From Pampus argenteus (taxonomy: Eukaryota; Chordata; Actinopteri; Scombriformes; Stromateidae): a stretch of 64,000 nt of DNA. Numbering within the stretch: position 1 is the first letter of the stretch; every line of letters begins with the position of its first letter. Of the stretch, positions 47,664 through 60,909 are shown piece by piece. A model generated the notes under the pieces. That model had not been told where the DNA came from and did not search any database. It worked only from the letters and a program-made list of their open reading frames with translations. Location: the NCBI GenBank assembly GCA_036937835.1, contig CM072870.1, positions 19,248,001-19,312,000 on the forward strand. The letters are read 5' to 3'. Position numbers and translations under genes: made by a program.

Positions 47664-47990
47664 GAATCAGAATCAGAAGATTTTTATTGGCAAGTGAGTT
47701 ATTTATTTTAGTTATTATTGCTGCTCAGCCAACACAACACAAAGAACAAAACAGGACGATACGCATATTAAATATGAACAATAATATAAAATATGTACAG
47801 ACAGTTGTAAAAAAAAAAAATATATATATATATATATAATCTACAGGTATAAATTTAAACAATATGTGAATATACATATACAAGAAAATATATGTACAGC
47901 TATAAAAATGTGTGTGACTTCTACAGTCACTGCAGCTTAATATTAACATACAGTACTTATACAATAATATAACACACAATACCAGGGGTT
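47664..47990 (+). mobile_element. Retroposon-like 3'-end fragment with GAATCA tail
   Basis: It begins with GAATCAGAATCAGAAG and TTTTTATTGGCAAGTGAG, then an AT-rich stretch full of ATATGTACA-like words, an A12 plus (TA)n tract (47809-47839) and further AATATGTGAATATACATA words. A second segment at 59165-59249 on the opposite strand shares the tandem GAATCA hexamer and TTTATTGGC block, so this is a repeated sequence rather than unique DNA. It resembles the 3' ends of short fish non-LTR retroposons. I cannot name the family, and its end is approximate. Confidence 0.5.
47809..47839. repeat. A12 plus (TA)9
   Basis: A-run directly followed by TA units, inside the retroposon-like fragment. Confidence 0.93.
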
Positions 47991-48120
47991 ACACAGGCAT
48001 GTCTATCTATATATATAGGCCTGAATAAAGCTTATCCCATGCCATGCAGGCTCATTATTTTACAGTCAGCAGCTATACAACATATGTTAATACATTTTGT
48101 GAGTTGTCTTACTGATTCTG

Positions 48121-48137
48121 AAAAAAAAAAAAAAAAA
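48121..48137. repeat. A17 homopolymer
   Basis: Seventeen A, 130 bp after the retroposon-like fragment. Whether it belongs to that element is unclear. Confidence 0.92.
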
Positions 48138-49592
48138 TCTTGTCAGTCTGTCAGCAGAGGATGAGTCAGCCAGGTTTGCATGTTTTTTTCTTCCATAAAC
48201 AGTACTCTGAATCTATAGGGGACATTTTACTCAAATGATTTCGTCAAGCTTATTATGACATGTTCAGTCTTGAGGCATTCAACGAGGGAGCCTCTGAACT
48301 GGGAGACAGGAATAAAAGCCCTAAAGCAGAGAATTCATTTAAAAAAACAACAACATGACTGTTCGTGTTCTCTGAGTAATAATATGGATTTAACTTTACT
48401 ATGCAGTAACAGGCATAGACAGAATGGCTCTTCTTTAGGTTGATTTGCTTTCTTCTCCTTGGATTCCTATTTAGTCTATCCTTTCGATCAAAAGGAAGTT
48501 TCCTTATATAATTCACTGTATATCAATTCAATTCAATGCATATCAGAAAGTTTGTGATCCACATTATCTCAAATCATTAGGTAATGCCAAAACTGATCAA
48601 CAAGATTTGTGTTTGTTAACCACCCTTATAAATTTGAGAAACAAACGCAGCCATTGACATTATGCTTGGGAATTATTCATTTAATATTTATTTATTTATT
48701 ATTATTTATTCTCTCAATATCTGCAAATGACTGAATGAGCTAATGCAATGTTTTTTTCAATCAGTTTTTTTTTTCACCACCATCTGTGCCAATCCTTAAA
48801 ACAAAGCAATGCAACTTGGTCTGTACGAATATATTTCTTTTCAATCAAAATAATCTGAACCCTTTTCTAAAAAACAAACAAAAAAACAACAACTCTAAAA
48901 CAAACAAAACAACAATCTGAAGCAAGCCAGCCAATTAGGGCACTGGCAAGCTTCACCGAACATGGCTTACCTATGCCTGACGCAGCATTATCAGGACCGA
49001 CACATTGGCTGGGCACTGTACCTGGTGTTCCCAGCTGTGCCAGTGCCGGTTTCACCCCTGCCAGGTGGCTCCAGCACCCTGTGAAGCTCCTGTACCAGTT
49101 CAGAGGACAAAGCCGCACACTGAGAAATAGGTTCGATACCAGTGGAAAGGAAAGGAGACAGATAGCAGGGGGGGGAGAGAGTGAGAGTTTGTGGGGGTGT
49201 TACTGTTCAGTGATGTAGAATACTGATTTGTTTATGGGTTCTGTGAAAGCACAGTGCATGTCATTGGCAAAAAGCCTTCCAGATGGATCAATGATGAAGA
49301 GTTGCTGTTGCAGCAGCCACACTAGACACGTCCTGATTTAAGTTAGCCGCTCTGTCTGGAGGAGGTTAACAGTGTGCTTCTGAAAGCCTTTGCATGTGAA
49401 ACAAACCACGCATACTCCAGCCTCAGGAATCAGAATGGAAATCTTAAACAGCTTAATTGCATGTAATCAGAATACTGTAGCGTATTAGAGAGTTTATGCT
49501 TTCACCAATGAATCCCCAGAGCGACGCAGGAAATGATAAAATGCTGATTATACAGCTTAGTAATGCTACGGTAATACTAATATTACAGCTCA

Positions 49593-49612
49593 GAAAGAAA
49601 GAAAGAAAGAAA
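49593..49612. repeat. (GAAA)n tetranucleotide tract
   Basis: Four to five GAAA units. Confidence 0.9.
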
Positions 49613-50559
49613 TGAAACTGTATACTGTTCTTTTATTTTCATTTTAGGTTCATATAAGTTATAAAAGATGCAAAAAATAAGAAAAAAAAGATGCATAAAC
49701 TCAGGTAAACATAATTCCAGTGGGTTTAATGTAGGGTATGAGACAAAAGATGACAGAAAGATTCCCCTTGTTGGTTTTAAGCATCACGTCTAAAAGTAAC
49801 GGTCCTCATCTACCCCTCCATTTTTATCATAAAAGAACATTTCTACTAGAAAGTAAAAAAAGTAAACAACTGAAGTTCTTTGAAAAGTGCAGCTTTTGGA
49901 GCAAAAGCACAGCTAATATACTCCAGTTACTTCTCTTAAGCGATGTGTTCACCCTTGTACTCCACATGGTTGCACCAGTCATTCCCTAAAGGTTGGATAC
50001 ACACACCAAACAGAAAAAAAAAAAAAAGAAAGATGCTAGTGGGATACACAGTGAGCTCAGATTCCCATTTAAAGCATCTATTTTTAGATTGCATGAAACA
50101 GATCTGCCTTCAGTGACTGTAAAACAGTACTAAAAATATTAGAATAGTAGCAAATATATATTGAGAAAAGAATGGGAGCTAGTAAGCACTATCCTGCAAA
50201 ACACTGGAAACCAAAGCCAGGCTTTTTCAATTCAATAAAGACATTCATGAACCCGACGTTTCCTTTAGGCAAAGGTCTGATAGCCTGGAGTGCTTTCCTT
50301 TCAGGTGAATGCGCTTGTTCTAACAGGTGCTTAATAATAGAGGGGAGATTCAGTAGTAATAGGGATACAAGCCTGAGCCACTGTAAGCAGGTACACAAAA
50401 CACAATAGGATTAGAGAGCAGATTGATCCTGGCTTTGTGTGCTGTCGTTTTGGCCAGATTACTACTGCCGCAGTTTTTATTGTGTGGAAATTGGACAGAA
50501 ATTTGTTTTCAATTTGCCAACCGCTTGAATTGCATTTGGGTATGCTTGCTTGTTTCTGC

Positions 50560-50581
50560 GTGTGTGTGTGTGTGTGTGTGT
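50560..50581. repeat. (GT)11 microsatellite
   Basis: Uninterrupted GT tract of about 22 bp. Confidence 0.94.
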
Positions 50582-51264
50582 CTGTGTTACAGAGGAGAGG
50601 TGCGGAGAGGAGAAATGTACCGTGCTGTGCACTCTACAATTTTCACAGGATTAACCAGTTTCCCTGAGATAATTGTGTTGCCGGTGACACTAAATCAACT
50701 GTATTCATTTGACATGAAACACTGACACTCGCAAGAACTTGCACAACACGGGCATGTGAGCTGGCTCTAACTGACGGAAGTAGTGTTTTATATCAGTGCG
50801 TGCGACACTGAATATTTTAAGGTACAAAGCGTAGACTGAATCGATTGTGTGCAGACTGGTCACTGGAGCAGTTGTCATTTACTGCACATTCCTTCTGCTA
50901 AACTGCTAAAGTACGTATGCACCAATGAGAGACCAATTACATATTTATGTTTTTTCTGCACTTTGCAAATTCTCACAATACACAATAGCACACGTTGAAC
51001 ATTTAGCAACTCTATTTTCCAACGGGGAAAAAAAAGTTTTAAAACAGTTCAGATTTTCTACTTATGTTTCAAAATTAGAAAAGCATTGACTATTCCTAGA
51101 ATTTCATTCAGCCAAGACACAGCAGATCTGCTCTTTTCCATCTTCTCTGAGTTGCAGCACCACTTCATTATGAGACTGACTGATAGCACAGCTGTATTAT
51201 TACACACAAATCTTGCTGGACTCAATGTAACCTGCACTCAACCCCCTTTACTTTCCCTGATTTT

Positions 51265-51430
51265 ACTACTTTAATGTGCAGGAGTCGTGCGGTGCATTAT
51301 AAAAGCCCAGCATGCCGCACATATCCAACCAGTTTTAGCCCATTTGTTATTATTATTTGAATTACATTGGACTGCGGTGAATATGAATTGGAAATATGGG
51401 CGGCGAATCTGAGACCACCTCAGTCCCAGT
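51265..51430. promoter_or_regulatory. Candidate conserved non-coding element H
   Basis: Repeat-free block with GCATTATAAAAGCCCAGC near 51293 (an OTX/HOX-like word overlapping a TATAAAA), CCATTTGTTATTATTATTTGAATTACATTGG near 51340-51370, and a CpG-containing GGGCGGCGAATCTGAG near 51398. A TATA-like word followed by GC-containing DNA could alternatively mark a weak core promoter. Confidence 0.33.
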
Positions 51431-52342
51431 ATTTTAGGCACAGTTCTGCCTCAGTGAGCCAGCCTGATTGGGATGCAGCGGGGTCTCTCCGTTTCTCTCC
51501 CTCTTGCTTTCTCTCCGTGTCTCTCGTTCTGCTCGGCCTGAAACAGACATGCTGATGAAAAACTGAGGGGGCCAAAATATTTATGAAGGCAGGGCACATA
51601 CAGGAACACGCATACACTCACTGAGTACATATGGACTTGCGTGTGCAGTGCATACACAAATACTTAAATGTGTATTCGGTAGAGTTGTTAACAATCCTAG
51701 GATTTCAATACTACTCCAATACTACAATATTTGCTTTTTACATTCATTCATTTGGCTGATTTTTAATTTTTAAAAAGAGATGAGATGAGGTAAATGAGGT
51801 AAAATCCAAGGTACAGTATAATCCAATAGAAGCCACAACAGTCCACGTTCTACCTCATGGAAATGTCACAAGGTTGCAGGTGCATAATATTAATACATAG
51901 GTGCATAATGTACAGCAAATAAAACATTTAAAAAAGGGAATATTGTGCGCATACTCTCAGAAGAACAAGGTCTTTAAGAGAAGGATTCTGCTCACCGAAT
52001 TGAGTTAAGTAAATGAGGTCATTTAGAATATCCAAGAATGTGTATGCTGACATTTCCTTCCTGCACTATGCTCAGAACAGGACAAAGAAGAAAAACAAGG
52101 AAAAGAAGAGGAAGAATGAGGCGGGAGTCTTTAAAAGACAAGATCTGCAGTCTGGAACTTGTCAGTGGATTCCTCTGACAGCTCAAAACATGACAACATT
52201 GTCAAACCGGTTACTATATACAGTACTATACCAACTCTTACTGCAGGTGAGTGAGAAGCGATTCTGGCACCTCTAACATACAAAGTAGTTGGGAAACCAG
52301 GAGCAGTTGAAAATTGTAATATATTACTCATTTCATACTTTC

Positions 52343-52451
<109 letters not shown>

Positions 52452-52454
52452 TCA

Positions 52455-55400
52455 AACGCAGAGAAATGGTTGATTCTTACTTGGCTTTGTGATTGTAAAC
52501 TTAGTGGCATTAAATTCTCGGTATCCGTACTGAAGCAAAATCTTCTGGCTTTTTTTGAAAAGCAGGAATACACACCTGAGATTAAATATCAAATAAATAG
52601 CACGCATACACAAGAGCTGCACCTTGTATTAATTTATAACACTGCAGTCGCTTGTGAAACCCTGAAACTGTCTCAGCATCTCTTTCTCTATCAGATCACT
52701 CTATCACTGACTGGCTGTTTTCTTGCTCGTAACATTAAATATCACTCTGTCCTGTCTTTGGATTGCACATTTTCACTGAAGGCTTACTGAACACTGGAGT
52801 CACCAACCTGTGGCCAAAGAATGGAATAAGATTAAATGGAGTACGGTCTGCTTCTGTGCACATGCAGCGTCTATGAACCATCATCCATATCTTTGTAGCA
52901 CAACGCAGCAATATTTTAAGTGATTTGTTTTGACTGCATTGTCCAGATGATACCGATACTGATTCAGACTGTGTAACCGACTCGTGTTCATTTGCATTGC
53001 CTTTTCTCTGACAGCACTGACTTAGTTTCTGAAGTTTGGGGTTTTGAGATGACACACAGCCCCACAGCCTCTATTTGATCTTTAAGCCTCCGTGTATACA
53101 CATTTGTCTGGAGTTAGCCATGCATACAGTGAAGATTAACCGCATTGTTCTGTTTGTGTTTGTCTCTATATAGCCTGTACATGAGTACTGTACTAGGAGA
53201 ACAAAACACCATCTGAACATGTCCAGGATTATCATCATCTCCATGGTGACTGCCTCCTCCACCTCCTCCTCTACGTTTTTCCTCACTCCTCTGTCTCGCT
53301 CTCTCTCTCTTTGTGGGTAATCTGTGGCGTTCGCTCTGTTGCGCCTACTCATTCATCTCACATCTATGCCACAAAATCTGAATTCTGAAATTGCAAAAGG
53401 AGTAATAAACAAGATTGACTACAGGCTCTCCCTATTGATCGCCGCTCCAATGTGCTCACATGATTTGTAATATTGCCCCTCCCCGCTTTTCCTCCTCTTC
53501 CAACAACAGCGCCTAACGGCCAGGTCACATATTGTAGAGACAAGGCAAATTATGACGGGGGAGTCAATTTCTAACAGATTAAGCTTCTTGTTCTCTCCTG
53601 GCTGTAAGGATTTAGAAGTGCAAGGAAGCATGTACTTGGAAAAGAAAGTCGTAAAAAGACATAAAACCCAGAAGAGGAACCCTTCATTATGCTTTTCATC
53701 TCGAGGTGATCAGACACCACTATGTTGCTACCGATTCTCAGTTTAATCTCAGTATCATCAGTATCAACTGCAACCACAGTGGGAGTGGTTATTATTTTAT
53801 TCTGTTGTTCTTTCCGGATACTGTATTTTTTTTGTGTCCTAACAGAACAAAAATGCTTTGTATTAGAAACAAATTGTATAAAACAAAACCTTGAAACATA
53901 AAAGATAAAGAAATCGGAAGCATTGTAACACAAATGTTTTCTTTTTTTCCCCAAAAAATATAAATTAATCTGACGGCGACACAAAACATGTTCAGTTTTG
54001 GAGACACATTTTTGCTGTCTATGCTTTTATGGAAAACAACCTTTGTAACCTGTTGCCCCGTTCGTTCATGAATAGTTTACCGAACATGTTGCTCTCTTAC
54101 AGCTTCTACCTCTCAGGAACAACACTGTTTTTATTCATAGCAATAAATGAAAACAAAAACGTCAAAAAAAACAACAACAATACTATATATCATAAGTATA
54201 CAGTTAGACTGCAGAAAATTGTGTACTTGCGTCTTCTTGTCACATTTCTAAGATGTGCGCACTGACATGAGACCTCCTCCCATGTGATACAGTACGTAGT
54301 GACAATTTGGCTTTTGCCAGTGAAGAGTTTGATTTGTCATTCACCGATAACAATGTGTGGGTGCATTCGGCAACAATCTTTGTGATGCATGAACGGAGAA
54401 GAGAAAGTGGGGAGAGGGACAAAAAAAGGATGAAGAATAGTTTCATTTCCAAGTCTGAATTCTACACTACACCACCAGACTGAAGTCCAATAAGATGCAG
54501 AATCCCCTTTTCTCCTCCTTCTCTTTCTCTTGGTTATGCATCCGTTCCTCTTATTACCATGTTCACAATTTGTTGGCACCCCTATGGTGGCTATAGTGGT
54601 AGCAACATGTTAAAAAAAACGAAGGAATTTTGAAAACATGTCAGCGAGTGCACTGATATAAGAGGATCAGACATGCAAGAGTGGAATTGGCCTCTTAAAT
54701 ATTCCAAAAGAGAATAAAGGGCTGAATTATCATTTAATCCCACCCTGGTTACTACCAGGAAGAGGATGAGAGAAGAGAAGAAGGGTTCATTTGTGGTAGA
54801 AAAGGATGGGAGATACTGGGAATGGTGTCAGACATAGGTTTGTGTGTTGGGAAGAGGAGGGACACGGTGTTGGAGGGGTTTCCCTCCATTTGTAAGCCAG
54901 TAAACAGCAGCAGAGCCAGTCAGGCAGAACAGGTAGAAAAGATCTTTCTTCGCCAACATTTCCCAAAAGACAATCAGCTCCTTCTAAATATTTTATCACC
55001 TCCGGCAACGTAGGATGAGCTGAAGATTCGGACTTTACTTACCAACCAAACATTTGTTTGACATCTGTAGCTTTTTGCCTTTAATGGAATGCAGTAGTGC
55101 TATTTCTGTAGCATTGTCGGGCCTCCTGTTGAGTATCATACGCGAGACGGCAGATACTGCATGTCTGTCTGTCGCAAAAAAACATTCAGTTATCTTGTAC
55201 TGTAGATCATCGCTTACTGCATTATGCATACAAACAGCTGGCTGGGTTTCATTTGCAAAAACGGTCTCATGTCACAACAGCGCTCTGAATAACAGTTAAA
55301 CATGATTCACTGTAATGCACAGAGATAAGCACAGAAGTAATGCATCTCGCTGAGTGCAGGCCTGTTTGTTTCATTATGAGAGGTCTGGAGAGATAAACGC

Positions 55401-56875
55401 GCATGCAGCCAGAGATAGTGTGTGTGTGTGTGTGTGTGTGTGCGTGTGTTTGTATGGAATCCATTGCGGACTATCTCACTTGTGAAAATAAAACATTTCA
55501 TAACAGAAGAGTAGACCATGATACCCGCTTGTCAAATAAATAATTGTCGATCTGACTCTTATTTCCTCTATAGGGAAGGCATTGTAAACAACCGCGAGAG
55601 GCTTTGTTTGATCAAGGAGGTAAAGCTTTCCCATCCAAGGAAACATACAGACACGGTCTGCTAGTTAAGTTCCTCTAGTATAAGCAGAAATTTCGTCCGA
55701 GGAGACAAATGAGGAAAGATGCACATGCTCTACAAGTACAAGGTAAATTTACGGCTTCATGTAATGACAAATGACTTACAGGTCCCTTAAACATACAGGT
55801 CCCATAAATATAAGATCTCCATCAGATAAATATTCATGAAGGTGAAGAATGCATAGCTTGTGGATATACAACATCAATTTATTTCTGAAGGTGGATAAGT
55901 GCTTTTCCTATTTTGTTTTCCAGATGTAGCTGAGTCGCACTGGGGATACAATCGCCGCCTTTTCCACATGTTGTGAAATTGTGTTGTGAAACTCTAAAAT
56001 ACAGACTAGAGTTCATGAAGAATGACATGACTAACATTTGTTCTCTTCACCAAGAGGGATCGTCAGATTTGAAGGTTAGCTAAAGGTTTCATTTGGTTGA
56101 GATGAAAAGGCCACCGAAAAACCATTTTATTCATTCGAGCTTCTCGCAATAAGTGATGGGGGTCATACGTAAACACGTTTTCTGTTGGAACAGTTTTGCT
56201 TATTTTACATTAGAGATCTCTGTAATTGGGTTTTTCCATGCGTTCTTCGCACCGGTTTTGAAGTGGGAAGAAAGTGATGTCACAGACTTCTGCGCACCAA
56301 TCAAACTTTTGCCACATTTGAATCAGAATCTGGCAACCATTGTTGGGTTGTTTGTTGTTGTTGTGTTGCTGGGCCACTGTCAGTCATGTTTGAAACTGCA
56401 CCCACATAGTCCTTTGTATGTTGTTGAGTGTTAAAGCTTCCAGCAAATATGATAGTAATTAGAAGTGTTGTCCTCCCAAACATACATTTTAACCGTTGTT
56501 TTTTAGTTGTAGAAAAATTCAGTCTATTTGAAACTATATTTCATTGACCTCAAGGTTAAAGTTTAGTTAGTAGATACAAAATTATAGAGCTGATTTTAGA
56601 AAACTTATGGCTGAAAATTGACGATAAACTGATTCGTTCCCGCTCTTAACCATTTGAACTTTATTTAACACTTGCAATGTTTTTTTATAGCAATGTTTTC
56701 TATGTAATAATTTGTTTTGCAAAAAGAACCATTTCTCTTAAAAAAATCCTGAGGTCTGAATCAGTAAAGGTCACTAGCGACTAGAGGCAAATAAAAGTTG
56801 AAGGGAATTAAACTGAGACCTGAGCACGAGACAAAGGCAAAAGTAACAGAGTTTTGGACCTGACTGGCTCTCGAA
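52455..56875. other. Non-coding stretch, no gene seen
   Basis: Unique AT-rich DNA with a GT tract at 55419-55449. Minus-strand frames at 53571-53984 and 52735-53055 have no domain and irregular composition. I see no exon with a credible acceptor and donor. Confidence 0.57.
55419..55449. repeat. (GT)n microsatellite
   Basis: GT tract of about 31 bp with one GC interruption. Confidence 0.95.
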
Positions 56876-56879
56876 TAAA

Positions 56880-57010
56880 TGCTTTGTGTCGGCCCGCTCG
56901 TTGTTTCTCCTTGGCTGATTAGGCGCCATTGGCAGAATCCTTTTTCACTTCAATTTTAAATTTTCAAGCCCCCACTCATGGTGTAGCACCATTATCACTA
57001 ACTGTGAGAC
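56880..57010. promoter_or_regulatory. Candidate conserved non-coding element I (NFI-like half-sites)
   Basis: Two TTGGC half-sites of NFI type (56911-56915 and 56929-56933) flank GATTAGGCGCC, with CpG-containing GGCCCGCTCG upstream and TCAATTTTAAATTTTCAAGCCCC downstream. It is repeat-free and has no reading frame. Evidence is motif density only. Confidence 0.33.
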
Positions 57011-57014
57011 TCCA

Positions 57015-58475
57015 TCGAGCTGTCTGGTACCTGTGGACATGCGTGAAAATTGCTGCAAAATGCCAGTCTAAATGTAAATGGACTGGATGGTAATTGTTAT
57101 CTTTTGTGAGTAGAACTTTTCTCATTGACTGCTCTTTTTAGGGTGTTTTTTTTTTTTTCCATTCTGCATAATTAGAATTTAATGCCTCCGAAATAGGATC
57201 ATATAACCTGTTTAAAAAAATGCATTTTTGACACTTTAACGTCAGTGATTGTAATCATTGTAAGTAATGGAGTAATAACAACAGTGTTTTGTCTGTGAAG
57301 AACCTTTGCAAAGTATTACAGTGTGTTTGACAACGTTGCACATCAGTTTAGGACGCTGATAACCTTTCTCCTGTTTTGTTGAACTATTGTACTGCATCTG
57401 CACTGCAATCTTTCCCGAGGATCTTCTATTTCTTTTGCAATACCTGCGTCCCCATCTGCTCTTAATCTGTTAAACCTTGGCGGAAATCTTGATCCTCTGA
57501 TATCAGATTCAAGTAATGTTCCCTGAAACTTATGATGTTAACAAATGTGTAATCAATTGATAACATGACTGCAAATGTGTAATGCACAATAGGCGGAAAC
57601 ATACACAGACCAGATGTGATGTGTACGGAAGGTAAATGCAAATGTTAAAGCTTTAAATATTTCTCTAAATGTCATGGATTTAAAGTGATTTAAAGGTTTA
57701 GTTTTGGCATGAGCCACGTTTGTTTTATTCCTTTTATTCCCCGACCATCCGGCCACAAACAACCCTTCAGTGGTTTGCTTTTATTCCTCCATACCTTTCT
57801 CTGTCACATACTCACACACACACAGACACACACCTTACAGCACCACCATCTCACCCTGTGACATGCTTCATGCGCTGAGGGATCCACTGCTGATAAGCAA
57901 CCCCCACCAACCCCATCACCAAAAACTGATTTCAGGTCTCCAAAGCAGAACTGTCCACAGAGGACTATCTCCACAAAGCTGATACGCATGAGGTGGTGAG
58001 CTGTCTCATTGATCTGCTTCTCCTCGCAGTCCAGCCTGAGCATTCACTCTTGTTTGCTACGCCTTAGTGAGTCCACTTCGGAAAACATCACCCATGGGAG
58101 AGGTGAGGGAAATTTAAAAAAAAAAAAGAAAACTCTCTCCCACTCTCCAAGAAATAAACTTTGGTGCCATCCAACCGCTGCACGCCATAAAATGGAAATT
58201 GTATGCATGCTATGCGAAGAGAAACAACCTTTACATATGGCGCCATGCACAATAGAAGTGAAAGGCTAATCATGGTTTTGATGCCAGCACACGCGTTAAT
58301 GTGGGTGTGTGTGAGTGCCAACACGAACTGTACATAAGTGAAAGCATGCGTGCTCCCCTGCGTCACGACAAAGTGACCTAATGCATAGATTCCAAATCCA
58401 TGTCGTGAGAGTGTTAAAAGGCCAAAGTTCACAGCATCATCCTGGGACTCTTCCCCCTCTTCTACCCAACACATA
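57015..58475. other. Non-coding stretch, no gene seen
   Basis: Unique DNA with a CA tract at 57812-57833 and an A-run near 58117-58128. The frames at 57770-58269 and the minus-strand frame at 58088-58528 are opened by CA repeats or lack domains. Confidence 0.58.
57812..57833. repeat. (CA)n microsatellite, interrupted
   Basis: CA tract of about 22 bp with a GA interruption. Confidence 0.9.

Positions 58476-58478
<3 letters not shown>

Positions 58479-58528
<50 letters not shown>
58479..58528. repeat. (AC)25 microsatellite
   Basis: Uninterrupted 50-bp AC tract. The minus-strand frame through it encodes alternating Cys and Val. Confidence 0.97.
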
Positions 58529-58530
<2 letters not shown>

Positions 58531-59164
58531 ATTCTTACAGCCCACATTAGCAGCTAGTTCAGAGAGATTTCCTCTTCTAACACACATCTACATTCTGCCT
58601 TTTGTTCCCTTTTCTTTGTTTCACCAATGCAGCACACTTTCACTCATCCACATATGAGGTCTGCCCAACCTATTTTTTTCCAATTTGTTTTCAATATATT
58701 TGTTGTAAATACATTTATTTATTATTCAGTATACCTGTTTCCCAGTGTGTTGACTCTCTTCCTCATATGCCCTAACCTCCCGTGTGTGCTGGTGAGACAA
58801 TATTTGTGTCCCTGCTGCCTCACTAGTGGGTGGTATTTCAGCCTGGTGTGTCTGCTGCTTCTGTAAGGGGGTGGATGGGTGTTGTCTGTGGTGTTGAAAT
58901 GTTTTCTACCAGAGCACTGGGACCTTTTCGTGGGTTTAGGCTCACACTGCTGTAATGGAATAGCCGCATGTTTGGAAAGGAGGTGAGTCATGCCTCTGGT
59001 GTGTGTGTCTAAATGAGTGTGTTGGGGGGAGGACAGGTTTATACACAACACAGGTTTTGACATGCATTTCACTTGTTTATGATCATTTAGATTAATCATG
59101 TTGATGTTTATGGACATCCCTGATATCGGACATCCTTGTGCATCTTGCTGTTGTGTTGTGTGTA

Positions 59165-59249
59165 AGTGACACTAAACCACAGTCAAATCCCTTGTATGCA
59201 TAAACGTACTCGGCCAATAAAGAAGAAGAGTCTGATTCTGATTCTGATA
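59165..59249 (-). mobile_element. Retroposon-like 3'-tail fragment, inverted relative to 47664
   Basis: Read on the minus strand it begins with tandem GAATCA hexamers (three units), then TTCTTTATTGGCCGAGTACG, a word for 'catacaagggatttgactgtgg' split across 59180-59200, and ends near GTGTCACTTAC. The hexamer plus TTTATTGGC core matches the plus-strand segment at 47664. The order of blocks is that of a common fish short retroposon 3' end; family not named. Confidence 0.5.
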
Positions 59250-60585
59250 CACTTCACCATACCTTGAATTTGAGCTCAGTGCTAACTGTTGGAATTAAAC
59301 ATTGCCATTGTGTGTGCATAATGAGTCCACATCCACGATAATATTTCAAGAGGTAAGGAAGTAAATTCAAACAGATGTAATCAGAAGTGATTGGTGGGCC
59401 TATCTCGATTGGCTGAACCAGTACTGGCAAGATGCAACTGTTTCAAAATTAAATTCTCTTGTGGCTTCTGCAGAGAAAATCATGTTGTTTTAAAATTTAA
59501 GGGAAAAAAAAAGTTTGGCTCACCGAATGTAGACTGCAGGCCTGCTATTTCCCTTCTGCTATCTGTGTGTTACTCTTTTGCAAGGGCACCGTCACTGCAT
59601 CCTAGGTTAAGCACCGCCCAAGACGATTGTGATTGGTTTAAAGAAATACAAACAAACCACTATGGCGGAATGATATATGGGTGTAGCCAGACCATTCTCC
59701 AGTGCTGGCACAGCGGGTGGAGATAGGTCTGGCAATACAAGACTAGAGAAAAGCTAACAAAGCTAAAGTCACAGATTCTGACCCCACAGGAACGGCTATG
59801 GCAGTCTGAAGAGGGGTCAAGACGCAACTATGACTATGCCCAAAGAGGCTAATGCTATGGACTCTCTTCCCAAGGGTATAGTGGCTTTAATTTGATTAAA
59901 CTTGATCCCTGCCTCTCAGATGTCGTTTAAGGCTCCATGGCGTCAGCATTATCTATGTCATCAAGCGGACACAAAATGGGCACTTTAGTTGCATTTGCTG
60001 GCTGGCAAAGTTAAAGGTCAGAGATCAATGTTGTTTTTCATCCAAACAAAGTTCTGAAAACTTGATATTATCTTATAAGGCTTCTTGTAAAGTACTACGC
60101 TGACTTAGTTACAGAGGAACAGCACACTCACACACACCCACGTACACACCACACGAAACCAAGGACATCAATCTATGTTTACCGATATGTGATGAGAACT
60201 GAAGTGTGTCATTGACTCTAACAGCTGCTCTATTTGTCAGAGGAGTGCTGTGTGCAATGCCCATGAAAGCTCTTGCAGGAGGTTTAGCCTCTGGGCAGAG
60301 GATTTAAGATGTGATAAGGTAATTGCCCAATGTTTAGACAGAGGTATCATTGGTCCTCCATCTCTAGTCCACTGTCAAGGAGGTTAACGACCAGGAGCCC
60401 AGACAGCGATTAAACATTTATACAGGACACCTAAACCCTTATATATCAAATGATCTCTGCAGCAAAGGCCTCCGACTTGCCGGCTCATCTTACGTCTCTT
60501 CCAAAATCCTGTACCCCTCATCAGCCTCTTCTGTCTCCAGACCTTCACAGGACTCATGGGAGCTGTAACCCTTTGGATGCTGTTC

Positions 60586-60599
60586 ATATATATATATAT
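60586..60599. repeat. (AT)7 tract
   Basis: Fourteen-base AT tract followed by a T-run. Confidence 0.88.
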
Positions 60600-60891
60600 T
60601 TTTTCATCATATTATTGGAATGACGCACTACGCATAAGTTTTCAAACAATATTGGTTGGGGGCTGCCACAGCTTTAAAAACAGCATGTTACACACATAAA
60701 ACAGGAAACTTCCCCTCCTGAATTCTCAGCATTTATGAGCAGACTTATTTCAGCAGAGGACAACTGCTTTAGCTGCTGTGGCTGTGTGGAGAGAAGCTGT
60801 GTTCGCCATTACGCCTATGTTCAAAACCTTGAATCATTCAATTGTTATGAGCTACACTTTGCCAACTAATATTACCAAGGAAGCAAAAACC

Positions 60892-60909
60892 TTTTTTTTT
60901 TTTTTTTTT
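60892..60909. repeat. T18 homopolymer
   Basis: Eighteen T; it could be a minus-strand poly-A tail, but no element body was recognised to its right. Confidence 0.92.

Larger units (their letters stand above)
48140..51260. other. Non-coding stretch, no gene seen
   Basis: Unique DNA with a GAAA tract (49593-49612), a GT tract (50560-50581) and T/A runs. The GC-rich patch at 48920-49150 opens short frames on both strands but no domain or clean exon structure. A GGTTCGATACC word near 49131-49141 resembles a tRNA B-box but has no A-box at the right distance. Confidence 0.57.

Noticed and set aside
49131..49141. GGTTCGATACC, like a tRNA B-box
   Set aside because: No A-box lies at the expected distance and the flanks do not fold into a cloverleaf.
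60384..60587. Basic minus-strand peptide of 67 codons
   Set aside because: Starts beside an AT microsatellite, has no recognised domain and no splice context.
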